DNA of 64,000 nucleotides from DAITBA01 sp036824005 (GTDB lineage Bacteria; Pseudomonadota; Gammaproteobacteria; Burkholderiales; Rhodocyclaceae): positions 62,001 through 126,000 of the forward strand of contig DAITBA010000007.1 in assembly GCA_036824005.1 (NCBI GenBank), in the 5' to 3' direction. Below, piece by piece: positions 42,063-50,649 of the stretch (the first letter of the stretch is position 1; the number at the start of each line of letters is the position of its first letter). Below the pieces are notes generated by a model. The model was given only the letters and a program-made list of their open reading frames with translations. It made no database searches and was not told the origin of the DNA. Both the position numbers and the translations under genes were made by a program.

Positions 42063-43241
42063 ATGCTCATCGATTTCTTCCTCCACCTGAAGTCGCGCAA
42101 GCTGCCGGTGTCCACCAAGGAGTTCCTGACGTTGCTTGCGGCATTGCGGGAACACGTCATTGACCACAGCATGGACGATTTCTACTTCCTGTCGCGCGCC
42201 TGTCTGGTGAAAGACGAGTCCCACTATGACAAGTTCGATCGCGCCTTCGCCGAGTACTTCAAGGGCGTCGAGAAGATCCCGGGCCTGGAAGCGGAGATTC
42301 CGGAGGAGTGGCTCAGGCTCATGGCCAAACGCCACCTCACGCCGGAGGAGCAGGCGAGGCTGGAGAAGCTCGGCTGGGACAAGTTGATGGAGGAATTCAA
42401 GAAGCGGCTGCAGGAGCAGAAGGGACGCCACCAGGGCGGGTCGAAATGGATCGGCACGGGGGGATCGTCGCCCTTCGGTGCGCACGGCTACCATCCTGAG
42501 GGCATACGCATCGGCCCCGAATCCGCCGGCAACCGAACAGCGGTCAAGGTATGGGATCAGCGTCAGTATCGCAATCTGGACGATTCCGTGGAGTTGGGCA
42601 CGCGCAACATCAAGGTGGCACTGCGGCGCCTGCGCCGGTTCGCCCGCGAGGGCGCGCCCGAGGAACTCGATCTTGACGGCACCATCTATGCGACGGCGAA
42701 AAACGCCGGCTGGCTCGACTTGCTCATGCGACCGGAGCGGCACAATGCCGTCAAGGTGCTGCTTTTCCTGGATATCGGCGGTTCCATGGACGACCACATC
42801 AAGGTGTGCGAGGAACTGTTCTCGGCAGCGCGGGCCGAGTTCAAACACCTGGAGTATTTCTACTTTCACAACTGCGTGTATGACCATGTTTGGCGCGACA
42901 ACCGGCGCCGGTACGCCGAGCGCTACGCCGTGCATGACCTCATGCACAAGTACGGGCACGACTACAAGCTGATCCTCGTCGGCGACGCCACCATGAGCCC
43001 CTACGAGATCCTGCAGCCCGGCGGCTCCGTTGAATACATGAACGAGGAGCCGGGGGCGGTCTGGCTGCGCCGGCTGCTCGACACCTACCCGTCTGCATGC
43101 TGGCTCAATCCGGAACCGGAGAACTTCTGGCCGTACCGCCATTCCATCACCATCATCCACAACCTGATGGCCGGCCGGATGTTTCCACTGACGCTGGAAG
43201 GAATGGAGCGGGCGATGCGCCACTTGACCAAGAAGCAATGA
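42063..43241 (+). CDS. CoxE-like VWA-domain protein
   Basis: 392-residue VWA protein of the CoxE-like group that pairs with MoxR ATPases. The conserved beginning is MLIDFFLHLKSRKLPVSTKEF, so ATG 42063 is preferred over ATG 42015. The MIDAS is FLDIGGSMDDH in the C-terminal half, followed by YYFHNCVYDHVW-like FYFHNCVYDHVW and LILVGDATMSPYEIL. A charged, glutamate- and lysine-rich middle region (EEFKKRLQEQKGRHQGG) precedes the VWA domain. No signal peptide. Probable role: adaptor that brings MoxR to a client enzyme for cofactor or metal insertion. Confidence 0.88.
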   Translation: MLIDFFLHLKSRKLPVSTKEFLTLLAALREHVIDHSMDDFYFLSRACLVKDESHYDKFDRAFAEYFKGVEKIPGLEAEIPEEWLRLMAKRHLTPEEQARLEKLGWDKLMEEFKKRLQEQKGRHQGGSKWIGTGGSSPFGAHGYHPEGIRIGPESAGNRTAVKVWDQRQYRNLDDSVELGTRNIKVALRRLRRFAREGAPEELDLDGTIYATAKNAGWLDLLMRPERHNAVKVLLFLDIGGSMDDHIKVCEELFSAARAEFKHLEYFYFHNCVYDHVWRDNRRRYAERYAVHDLMHKYGHDYKLILVGDATMSPYEILQPGGSVEYMNEEPGAVWLRRLLDTYPSACWLNPEPENFWPYRHSITIIHNLMAGRMFPLTLEGMERAMRHLTKKQ

Positions 43242-43329
43242 CGGAACCGCCCGCCTCGAAGCCGGTAAAGAAAGGAAACAGCGTCCCGGCCGGTCAGCAC
43301 ACACGGCGGCGGATTAATGGAGACCGCTC

Positions 43330-44046
43330 ATGAATCGACAAGACCATTCCCGGATGCGCCGAGTACTGCTGGCAAGGCTCGCTGCCGGCGCGGCGCTCGG
43401 TGGCGGCGTCACGGCACTGATACGGGAGGCGCTTGCCCAGCAGCGGGTATCGACCTCCGTCCAGGTCGTGCGCAGCAAGGGCTCGGTGGCGGTGACCAGT
43501 CAGGCGATTCAGGCCGGCGGCACGAGCCATGCCGGCACTACGGTCGTCACCGGACCGAGCAGCGAGGCCGTCTTGCTTTTCGGCAAGGATGCCTTCCTGC
43601 AGCGGGAAAACACCAGCGCCAGTTTCGGCACCGAGCCGGCCAAGGAATTGCTGCGCGTGGCGAGCGGCAAGATCATGGGTGTTTTCGGTCAGGGGGAGAA
43701 GAAGCTCGTCACCGGCACGGCCGTCATCGGTATCCGCGGCACCGGCTGCTACATCGAGGCCGAGGCCGAGCGCACCTATTTCTGCCTGTGCTACGGCGAA
43801 GCGGAGGTCACGCCGACTGCCGACCCGTCACGTCGCGAGATGATCCGCTCGGCCCACCATGACAGGCCCATCTATATTCACGCCGTCACCGGAGACAAAT
43901 GCACCGTGCCCGCGGCGGTGATCAACCATACCGACGCGGAACTCACCATGCTCGAGGCGTTGGTCGGGCGCAAACCCGCGTTCGCCCGAAGCGGCGCGCA
44001 ATCGCGCCCTGCCGCTGACGGCAGGGACCATCGAATCAGCTATTGA
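43330..44046 (+). CDS. Exported FecR-like domain protein
   Basis: 238-residue protein with an N-terminal export signal containing a twin arginine (RMRRVLLARLAAGAALGGGV) and cleavage near ALAQQ. The mature part, SVQVVRSKGSVAVTSQAIQAGGT to LLRVASGKIMGVFGQGEKKLVTGTAVIGIRGTGCYIEAE, has the beta-rich pattern of FecR domains (IGIRGT). No sigma factor or TonB receptor gene is beside it, so classical iron-citrate signalling is unlikely. It may be a periplasmic structural or signalling protein. Function unknown. Confidence 0.7.
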   Translation: MNRQDHSRMRRVLLARLAAGAALGGGVTALIREALAQQRVSTSVQVVRSKGSVAVTSQAIQAGGTSHAGTTVVTGPSSEAVLLFGKDAFLQRENTSASFGTEPAKELLRVASGKIMGVFGQGEKKLVTGTAVIGIRGTGCYIEAEAERTYFCLCYGEAEVTPTADPSRREMIRSAHHDRPIYIHAVTGDKCTVPAAVINHTDAELTMLEALVGRKPAFARSGAQSRPAADGRDHRISY

Positions 44047-44079
44047 AGAATGCAGGCCGGCTCGCGCACGGGCCGCGGC

Positions 44080-46263
44080 TCAGCCCGCGCCTGCGGTCTC
44101 GGTCGCGTTGCCGCGGCGCAGGCGCTTCGTGTACTCCACGATGCGGTTTCTGCCGGTCTGCTTTGCTTCGTAAAGCGCCATGTCGGCGGCATGGAGCAGC
44201 TCGTCCGCCGTTTCACCGTGCTCAGGCGCCTGGGCAATTCCAACCGAAACGGTAACCGGGTCCAGCAATCTCTCGCCCATCGTCAGACGCAGACCGGCAA
44301 TCTCGCGCGAGATCTGTTCGAAGCGCTCGCGTGCATCGGCGAGCGTCGAGTCGGGCAGAATGCAGGCGAACTCCTCGCCGCCGAAACGGCAGGCGATATC
44401 GCTCTTGCGCAGACTCGTGTCCAGCACGTTGCCGACGTGGCGTAGCACCAGGTCGCCGGCGTCGTGGCCATGAGTGTCGTTGAAGTGTTTGAAGTGATCG
44501 ATGTCCACCATGACGACACAGATCGGTATCGCTTCGCGGTGGGCGCGATGCAGCTCGCGCGGCAGGGTCTCGTCGAGATAGTGACGGTTGAATAGTCCGG
44601 TCACGACATCATGGGTTGCCTGCCGGCGCAGGGCATCGCGCAGCTTGAGATTCGATAGCCCAAGCTTGATCGCCTCACTGAACATGTCCACCAGGCGACG
44701 GCGCGATGATTCGGCCGCGTCGTCGGTCTGCGGTGCCGTCGCCAGGTGCAGCAGCCCCAGCAACTCGCCGCGGACCACGAGGGGGATGCACGCGTAGCCC
44801 GCCGCGGGCGCCGCAGTGAAATGCGAACACACCGGCTCACCGGTCGGGTCGCACACCTGGTGCGTGCGGCCGCGCCGGATCGCCCAGCAGTCGCTGAGCG
44901 GAAAGACGGACTCGACGGCGCAGTCCGCCCCCCAGCGTGCCACCGTCTCCAGATAAGTCGCGGACGGCCCGAGCACGGCCAGACAACCGCCCTGAGGCGC
45001 GAACAGCTCATGGGCAGCGCGCTCGATGACCTGGAACGATTCCTCGAAGGAATGGCACGATTGCAGGACATCGTTCATCTGGCCGACCAGCGTCATGGCA
45101 CGTTCGCGCGTCTGCAGCTGCGCCACCGATGCCGTCAGTTTCTCGTTGGCCAACCGCAGTTGCTCCTCGGTGCGCTTGCGGGCGCTGATGTCGGTAACCA
45201 TCGCCAGCGCGCCGCGGTATTCGCCACCCTCGCCCGCGATCGGGCCGGCGGACAACTCCGTCCATAGCAGGCTGCCATCCCGGCGCAGGAACCTGAACTC
45301 GTAGCGCTCGCGGATGCCCGCGCGGCGGCGCTCGACGTTGCGCGCGGCAATCGCGCGCCCCTCCTCATCCATGAACTCGAACATGCTGCGGCCGAGCATG
45401 TCCTCGACGCGGCAGCCCAGCATCGCCGCCATCTGGGCATTGACGAAGCGCGTCTTGTTTTCGGCATCGATCAGCCACACGCCTTCGTCGGTGGTCTCGA
45501 CGATCTGCCGATAGCGCTGCTCGCTCTCCCGCAGCGCGCCGTGGGCGGCATCGCGCTCGCTCAGATGCTTTTGCGATGACGCGAAGAAACGGTTCAACGC
45601 CGCCACCAGATCGCCGATCTCATCGTTGCGCCGGATGCCGTCGACGACGCCGCTTTGCGGTTGCGCCGGATCCGCATCCGCGACCCGGCGACTGATCGCC
45701 ACCAACGGACGGGTAAGGGTGAAATAGACGAGAACGCCGAGCAAAGAGGCGAGGATGAGGTTGCGCAGGAATTCCAGCGCCACGATGGATATGGCACGAC
45801 GGAAGAACGGCTCATTCGCCGCGGCGCTGTCTACGCTCACCTCGAGCCGGCCAATGAGCTTGCCGCCGTCGGGCAATACAAGATCCTGGACGTGGCTGTG
45901 CCGGGTATGCAGCGCCCGGGCGAGCAGGCCCGCCAGCCGCGATTCGCCCTGGTTGCGGCTCTTCGCCGCCAGTACTTCGCCGAAATCGGTGAGCAGCCGA
46001 GCCTCATAGGCGGCGGGGTGCACGAGGGCGCTGTCGACCACGTTGCGGGCGCTGCGCTCGTTCAGCTCGTAGGCCGCCAGCAGCGCCGGCTCGTAGAGCG
46101 TCTGCAACACCTGTTCGACCGCGCGCTGCTGTTCCTGATCGTGCTCGAGGTAATCGGCGCCGATTTCCACGGCGCTGAACACGATGCTCAGGATGACGGC
46201 GCAGACCGCGGCGTAGGCCGCCTGCCGGAGGGAGATCCGACTCAGCGGTGCCGATTTGCTCAC
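44080..46263 (-). CDS. Membrane diguanylate cyclase with PAS and GAF domains
   Basis: 727-residue cyclic-di-GMP synthase. A transmembrane helix at about residues 12-32, a periplasmic part of about 130 residues, a second helix (LRNLILASLLGVLVYFTL) and HAMP-like linker lead to a PAS domain (YRQIVETTDEGVWLID), a GAF domain (SFQVIERAAHELFAPQGG) and a GGDEF domain. The active site is GGEEF with an inhibitory I-site RKSD five residues before it, so feedback-regulated activity is expected. GTG at 46263 is the start, overlapping the stop of the preceding binding-protein gene (GTGA), which suggests a sensor pair. Confidence 0.93.
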   Translation of the reverse strand: MSKSAPLSRISLRQAAYAAVCAVILSIVFSAVEIGADYLEHDQEQQRAVEQVLQTLYEPALLAAYELNERSARNVVDSALVHPAAYEARLLTDFGEVLAAKSRNQGESRLAGLLARALHTRHSHVQDLVLPDGGKLIGRLEVSVDSAAANEPFFRRAISIVALEFLRNLILASLLGVLVYFTLTRPLVAISRRVADADPAQPQSGVVDGIRRNDEIGDLVAALNRFFASSQKHLSERDAAHGALRESEQRYRQIVETTDEGVWLIDAENKTRFVNAQMAAMLGCRVEDMLGRSMFEFMDEEGRAIAARNVERRRAGIRERYEFRFLRRDGSLLWTELSAGPIAGEGGEYRGALAMVTDISARKRTEEQLRLANEKLTASVAQLQTRERAMTLVGQMNDVLQSCHSFEESFQVIERAAHELFAPQGGCLAVLGPSATYLETVARWGADCAVESVFPLSDCWAIRRGRTHQVCDPTGEPVCSHFTAAPAAGYACIPLVVRGELLGLLHLATAPQTDDAAESSRRRLVDMFSEAIKLGLSNLKLRDALRRQATHDVVTGLFNRHYLDETLPRELHRAHREAIPICVVMVDIDHFKHFNDTHGHDAGDLVLRHVGNVLDTSLRKSDIACRFGGEEFACILPDSTLADARERFEQISREIAGLRLTMGERLLDPVTVSVGIAQAPEHGETADELLHAADMALYEAKQTGRNRIVEYTKRLRRGNATETAGAG

Positions 46264-47066
46264 GGCCGCTCCGCCCGCTGCTCAAGACGCTGCCCGCGCC
46301 AGATCGCGGAATGGCGCTCAAGCAGCACCTGCAATTCACCATCCGCCAGCATCCGCTTGAGCTGCGCGTCGAACCGGGAAGCCAGGGCGCGGCACGGACT
46401 TCTCTTGACGAAGCCGTGATGCAGCGATCCGCTATGGACGAGATTCGGCAACGCCCGGACCCGGGCTTCCAGACCCTTGGCCAGCAGATGCGCCTGCCCG
46501 GCATGCAGATTCGTCACGGCATAGTCGATCCGGCCCGCCAGCAGCCTGCCGAAGAGATCGTCGAGGCCGTTGGCCGGCGCCAGTCGCAGGTTCTGCCACG
46601 CGAACTCGTCGAAGCCGCCGCCGAGCGGCTCGCCCGCGACGCGCGCGCCGCGCTTGCCGATCAGGTCCTGCCAGGTTTCGAATCGCAGGGCACTGTTCTG
46701 AGCGACGAACAAGGAGGCGGGACTGGCAAATGCCGATGTTTCGGTGAACTGCAGATACTCGCTGCGCTCGGGCGTCACCGTCAGGCTGAGGATCAGGTCG
46801 AGCCGACCCTGTTGCGCCGCCGTCAGCACCGCCGGAAAGGATCCGAGCGGCCGGACCTCCCAGGCAACTCCCAGTTCTTCCAGGATCTTCCCGGTCAGCT
46901 CCACATCGGCGCCGACCAGGCGCTCGCCCTGGAGCCAATGCAGGGGCGGCTGTTGCGGATGGGCAGACAGCACGACCTTGCGGCAGCCGGCCGCATCGGC
47001 CGCCCCGCACGCCGTCAGGAAGATCATCGACACCGCCAGCAATCGCATCAGGTTCATCGTGTTCAA
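46260..47066 (-). CDS. Periplasmic solute-binding protein coupled to a diguanylate cyclase gene
   Basis: 268-residue SBP_bac_3 type protein. The N terminus (LLAVSMIFLTACGAADA) has a signal with a lipobox-like LTAC, so it may be a lipoprotein. The binding fold shows WLQGERLVGADVELTGKILEELG and RLDLILSLTVTPERSEYLQFT. No ABC permease genes lie nearby; instead the stop overlaps the start of the diguanylate cyclase gene. This favours a sensory role, presenting a ligand to the periplasmic domain of the cyclase. The ligand is unknown; amino acids are typical for the family. Confidence 0.82.
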   Translation of the reverse strand: MNTMNLMRLLAVSMIFLTACGAADAAGCRKVVLSAHPQQPPLHWLQGERLVGADVELTGKILEELGVAWEVRPLGSFPAVLTAAQQGRLDLILSLTVTPERSEYLQFTETSAFASPASLFVAQNSALRFETWQDLIGKRGARVAGEPLGGGFDEFAWQNLRLAPANGLDDLFGRLLAGRIDYAVTNLHAGQAHLLAKGLEARVRALPNLVHSGSLHHGFVKRSPCRALASRFDAQLKRMLADGELQVLLERHSAIWRGQRLEQRAERP

Positions 47067-47204
47067 GGACGTTCTGAGAACGCGCGGACGCGGGCGCTTC
47101 CCGCATTCGCGGCTACCCCCGCGTCGGTGCGGAACGCCGGCACGGCGTCCATTCCTACCATTTACGCCGGGACTCCGACGGAGTTTAGCCGCGCCGGCCG
47201 TCGC

Positions 47205-47975
47205 TCACGGAATCCGATAATTGTCCTGGGTCATGAGGTCGACGCCGCAGGACAGGCCCTCGACCCAGTCCAGGAAGCGATTGACCATCTTCTTGCCGAC
47301 GAAGCGGTTGCCGTGCTGCGGCACGATCATTTCCACGTCCAACTCGCGGATCATGTTTACCCACAGGCGGCAGATCTTGTTCGAAACCATGTAGCGTCGA
47401 TGAAAGCCCGCCATGAAAGGTATGTGTTCCGAGAAGGAGCGCACCGGTTCGGCCGCCGTTTCATGGGGTACCAGGGACGATCCCATGTCGCCGGAGAACA
47501 GGATCTTCGACACCGGGTCGTAGAACTGGATGTTGCCTTCGGCGTGCAGGAAGTGCGCCGGCAGCGCCTTGATCGTCGCCTCGCCGATTGCGAGGTTCAT
47601 CCCCTCGTCGGGAATTCCGAGCACGCGCCCGGCCAGATCTCTTCCCGTTGTCAGATGGGGAACAAAGCGCGTCCATAGCTGCGAAATCGCCACCCGGCAA
47701 TCCGAGGCCACGAACCACTTGTTAATCGAGCCGATGATGTCCGGGTCGGCATGGGAGGCGAGGACATAGTCGAGATGCTTCGAGGGAAAGTATTTCTGCA
47801 TCGTGACCAGCAGCCGGCTGTAGGTCATGTTGCCGCCGGGATCGATGAGGGCACCGTGCCCATTGTCCACCACCAGGAACTGGTTGCACTGCACCGCCTG
47901 TTCGTGGTCGTCGCCGACCAGATCGTAGAACGCCAGGCACACGTGCCCATGATGGTTGTACAGCTCGACCGCCAT
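47205..47975 (-). CDS. Metallo-beta-lactamase-fold diiron protein, ODP-like oxygen sensor type
   Basis: 256-residue stand-alone metallo-beta-lactamase-like protein resembling the diiron domain of flavodiiron proteins and the oxygen-binding diiron proteins (ODP). Metal residues expected are H75, D77 and D79 in SHADPD, a histidine in HFLHAEGN, aspartate in FSGDMGSS and histidine in VPQHGNR. The usual H-X-E-X-D is here H-X-D-X-D. There is no flavodoxin domain. ATG 47975 (MAVELYNHHGHV) is preferred to GTG 48026. ODP-type proteins act as oxygen sensors for taxis or gene control; that role here is inferred. Confidence 0.78.
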   Translation of the reverse strand: MAVELYNHHGHVCLAFYDLVGDDHEQAVQCNQFLVVDNGHGALIDPGGNMTYSRLLVTMQKYFPSKHLDYVLASHADPDIIGSINKWFVASDCRVAISQLWTRFVPHLTTGRDLAGRVLGIPDEGMNLAIGEATIKALPAHFLHAEGNIQFYDPVSKILFSGDMGSSLVPHETAAEPVRSFSEHIPFMAGFHRRYMVSNKICRLWVNMIRELDVEMIVPQHGNRFVGKKMVNRFLDWVEGLSCGVDLMTQDNYRIP

Positions 47976-48096
47976 GCTTTCCCCCGGTTCGCCAGGCAGA
48001 GGCGATGCCACCAATGCCGTCGTCACCCGACGACATGCTTTCCGTCTCCCCGATAGGGAGACGACCTACTTCGCCCGGGGAGCGGGCAACAGCCGA

Positions 48097-49911
48097 TCAG
48101 GCCGTCTGTTGCGGCGGTGCGACCTTGATCACTTCCTCTATCGTCGTCAGCCCGGCAGCCACCTTCATGGCGCCGCTGATCCGCAGCGGCTTCATGCCTT
48201 CACGGTAGGCAAGCTCGCGCACCTTCGCCAGATCGGCGTGCGCCGACACCATTTTCTTCAACTCGGGCGAGCTCAGCAAGACTTCATAAATCCCGACCCG
48301 CCCCATGTATCCGGTCATGCGGCAGTCGAGACAGCCCACGGGATGGTAAAGCGCGGACGGCTTGTTCGACTTCCACGGCGCCACCATGTCGTTCCACGCC
48401 GCCTCGTCCTCGGCGCGCAGTCCGCCGGAACTCTTGCAGTGGGGACATAGTGTGCGCACCAGTCGCTGTGCCATAACGCCCAGCAGCGTGGCATTGATCA
48501 GATAGCCGGGAACACCTAGGTCGAGCATGCGCGTGATCGCGGAAGGGGCATCGTTGGTATGCAGCGTGGAAAGCACCAGATGCCCGGTGAGCGCGGCCTG
48601 AATCGCCATCTCCGCCGTCTCCAGGTCGCGCACCTCGCCGACCATGATGATGTCCGGGTCCTGGCGCATGAGCGCCCGCACGCCCTGAGCAAAGCCCATG
48701 TCGATGGAATGCTGAACCTGCACCTGGTTAAACGACGCCTCCACCATCTCAATGGGATCCTCGATGGTGCACACGTTGACCTCGGGCGTTGCAAGCTGCT
48801 TGAGCGTCGAGTACAACGTCGTCGTCTTGCCCGAGCCGGTAGGTCCGGTAACCAGGATGATGCCATTGGGCTGGGCCGTCATCTGGTTCCAGCGCTGGGT
48901 GTCGTCGGCAGAGAAGCCGAGCTCGGCGAAGTCGCGCACAAGCACTTCCGGATCGAAGATGCGCATCACCAGCTTCTCGCCGAAGGCGGTGGGCAAAGTG
49001 GACAGGCGCAGCTCCACCTCCTGGCCGTCTGCAGCGCGCGTCTTTATGCGCCCATCCTGGGGCCGGCGCTTCTCAACCACGTCCATGCGGCCAAGGATCT
49101 TGATACGGCTGGTCATCGCCGTGAGCACCGGCATGGGAATCTGGTAGACCTGGTGCAACACGCCGTCGATACGGAAGCGGACGATGCCGATGTCGCGCCG
49201 CGGCTCCATGTGGATATCGCTGGCGCGCTGCTCGAAGGCGTACTGCCACAGCCAGTCCACGATGTGGACGATGTGCTGGTCGTTGGCGTCGAGCTGCCGG
49301 TTGGCGCGACCCAGTTCGACCAGCTGCTCGAAGTTGGACAACGTCGAAGTTCCGCCGCCGCTGCCCTTTTCGCGCTGCATGGCATTTTTCACCGAACGCG
49401 CCAGGTTGTAGAACTCGACCAGGAAGCGGCTGATGTCCAGCGGATTGGCGACGACGCGCCGGATATTCTTGCGCAGGATCGGCTCGAGCTCCTTTTCCCA
49501 CTCCCGTACGAAGGGCTCCGCAGTAGCGATCACGACCTCGCTGCGCGTTACCCCTACCGGCAGGATGCGGAATCGGGTGGCATAGGCGTTGGACATCACC
49601 TCGGTAACCGTCGAGAAGTCAATGCGCAGCGGATCGATGTGCAGGTAGTCCAGACCGCTCCACTTCGCGAGCCACTCGGTAAGTATCTCCAGGTCAAGCA
49701 CCTTGTGCGGCGGCTGCAGCGACTTGATCTTCTGATCGGCAACCATGGCCAAGGGATGCGCATCGCCGCGGAAATAGCGCCGCTCGTGCCTGAGCGCATC
49801 GGCGTCGGTCGCGGAGACCAGGCCATCGGCGACCAACGCTTCCAGGACTTCGACGAGAGTCAGGCGATGTTCCTGGGAGGCAACGGAGGAGGAAACGGAA
49901 GACATGATCAT
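48097..49911 (-). CDS. PilB/GspE-type secretion or pilus assembly ATPase
   Basis: 604-residue ATPase of the type II secretion/type IV pilus family. An N-terminal MshEN/GspE-N type domain (EILTEWLAKWSGLDYLHIDPL) is followed by the ATPase core: Walker A GPTGSGKTTTLYS, Asp box (CTIEDPIEM), Walker B region DPDIIMVGEVRDLETAEMA and His box (LHTNDAPSAI). The zinc module CPHC with CLDC is present. No other pilus or secretion genes are adjacent, so it is an orphan; it may drive a dispersed type IV pilus or a type II-like system. The diiron protein gene follows 121 bases downstream. Confidence 0.9.
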   Translation of the reverse strand: MIMSSVSSSVASQEHRLTLVEVLEALVADGLVSATDADALRHERRYFRGDAHPLAMVADQKIKSLQPPHKVLDLEILTEWLAKWSGLDYLHIDPLRIDFSTVTEVMSNAYATRFRILPVGVTRSEVVIATAEPFVREWEKELEPILRKNIRRVVANPLDISRFLVEFYNLARSVKNAMQREKGSGGGTSTLSNFEQLVELGRANRQLDANDQHIVHIVDWLWQYAFEQRASDIHMEPRRDIGIVRFRIDGVLHQVYQIPMPVLTAMTSRIKILGRMDVVEKRRPQDGRIKTRAADGQEVELRLSTLPTAFGEKLVMRIFDPEVLVRDFAELGFSADDTQRWNQMTAQPNGIILVTGPTGSGKTTTLYSTLKQLATPEVNVCTIEDPIEMVEASFNQVQVQHSIDMGFAQGVRALMRQDPDIIMVGEVRDLETAEMAIQAALTGHLVLSTLHTNDAPSAITRMLDLGVPGYLINATLLGVMAQRLVRTLCPHCKSSGGLRAEDEAAWNDMVAPWKSNKPSALYHPVGCLDCRMTGYMGRVGIYEVLLSSPELKKMVSAHADLAKVRELAYREGMKPLRISGAMKVAAGLTTIEEVIKVAPPQQTA

Positions 49912-50060
49912 GGTCTGAGGCTGATCGGCGAACTATAACGAACAACGTACTCCCACTCAACGACAGCCCGCGCTGGAACTTGATGGCCGGCCCACGTCAG
50001 CGCGATTACACTGTGTGGCGCCGCTGCATCGCCGCGCCGGCGCCACACGGAGGAACAGCC

Positions 50061-50540
50061 ATGAAGGCATTGATCGGACACTTGGTCGCCGGCCTGACCG
50101 GCGTTTTTCTCGTCACGGGCGCCGCCGCCCAAGGGCCGGGCATGGGCGGGCCCTGCGGCGGTCCGGGACAAGGGCCTTGCCCCGGTATGGGAGGAATGGG
50201 CCCGGGAATGGGTGGCACAGGTCCGGGCCGCGGCAGCCGGATGATGGCACCGGCGGACTGCAGCAAGGAGCGAGATCCGCAACGCTGCGAGGCGCGTAAC
50301 CAGGCTTTGGAAGCTTGCAAGGATCTGCGCGGACCGGGGCACCGCCAGTGCATGCAGGATCGCATGCCCCCCGCCGATTGCAACAAAGCACCGAATCCCC
50401 AGCGCTGCGAGCAGCACAGACAGGCTTTCGATGCCTGCAAGGACAAGGTGGGCCCCCAGTTCCGCGATTGCTTGCGCGAAAAGCGCGGCCTTCCTCCGGG
50501 TAGTTCGGGGTCGGCGGCAAGACCGGGTGGCACGAACTGA
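50061..50540 (+). CDS. Exported Gly/Met-rich protein with two cysteine repeats
   Basis: 159-residue secreted protein of unknown function. A signal peptide ends near residue 24 (GAAAQ). Residues 25-60 are rich in Gly, Pro and Met (GPGMGG type). Two tandem 40-residue repeats follow, with cysteines at 67, 76, 86, 97 and 107, 116, 126, 137; both have the spacing C-X8-C-X9-C-X10-C and the shared text PQRCE. This suggests two small disulfide-linked or metal-binding modules. GGAGG lies upstream of ATG 50061. It is divergent from the ATPase gene. A copper- or metal-binding role is possible for the Met-rich part but unproved. Confidence 0.72.
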   Translation: MKALIGHLVAGLTGVFLVTGAAAQGPGMGGPCGGPGQGPCPGMGGMGPGMGGTGPGRGSRMMAPADCSKERDPQRCEARNQALEACKDLRGPGHRQCMQDRMPPADCNKAPNPQRCEQHRQAFDACKDKVGPQFRDCLREKRGLPPGSSGSAARPGGTN

Positions 50541-50649
50541 GCCTGCGCAGTACCCCGCCCCGGGCCCGTCCGCAGGCCCTCGTACGGCGCAAGCCCGCGG
50601 GCAGCACCTTCGCGCTAGCCTATCGTCGCCCCGCACGATGGAGACACTC

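Noticed and set aside
43330..44046. FecR-FecI-TonB iron signalling locus
   Set aside because: No sigma factor or TonB-dependent receptor gene lies beside it; only the FecR-like fold is seen.
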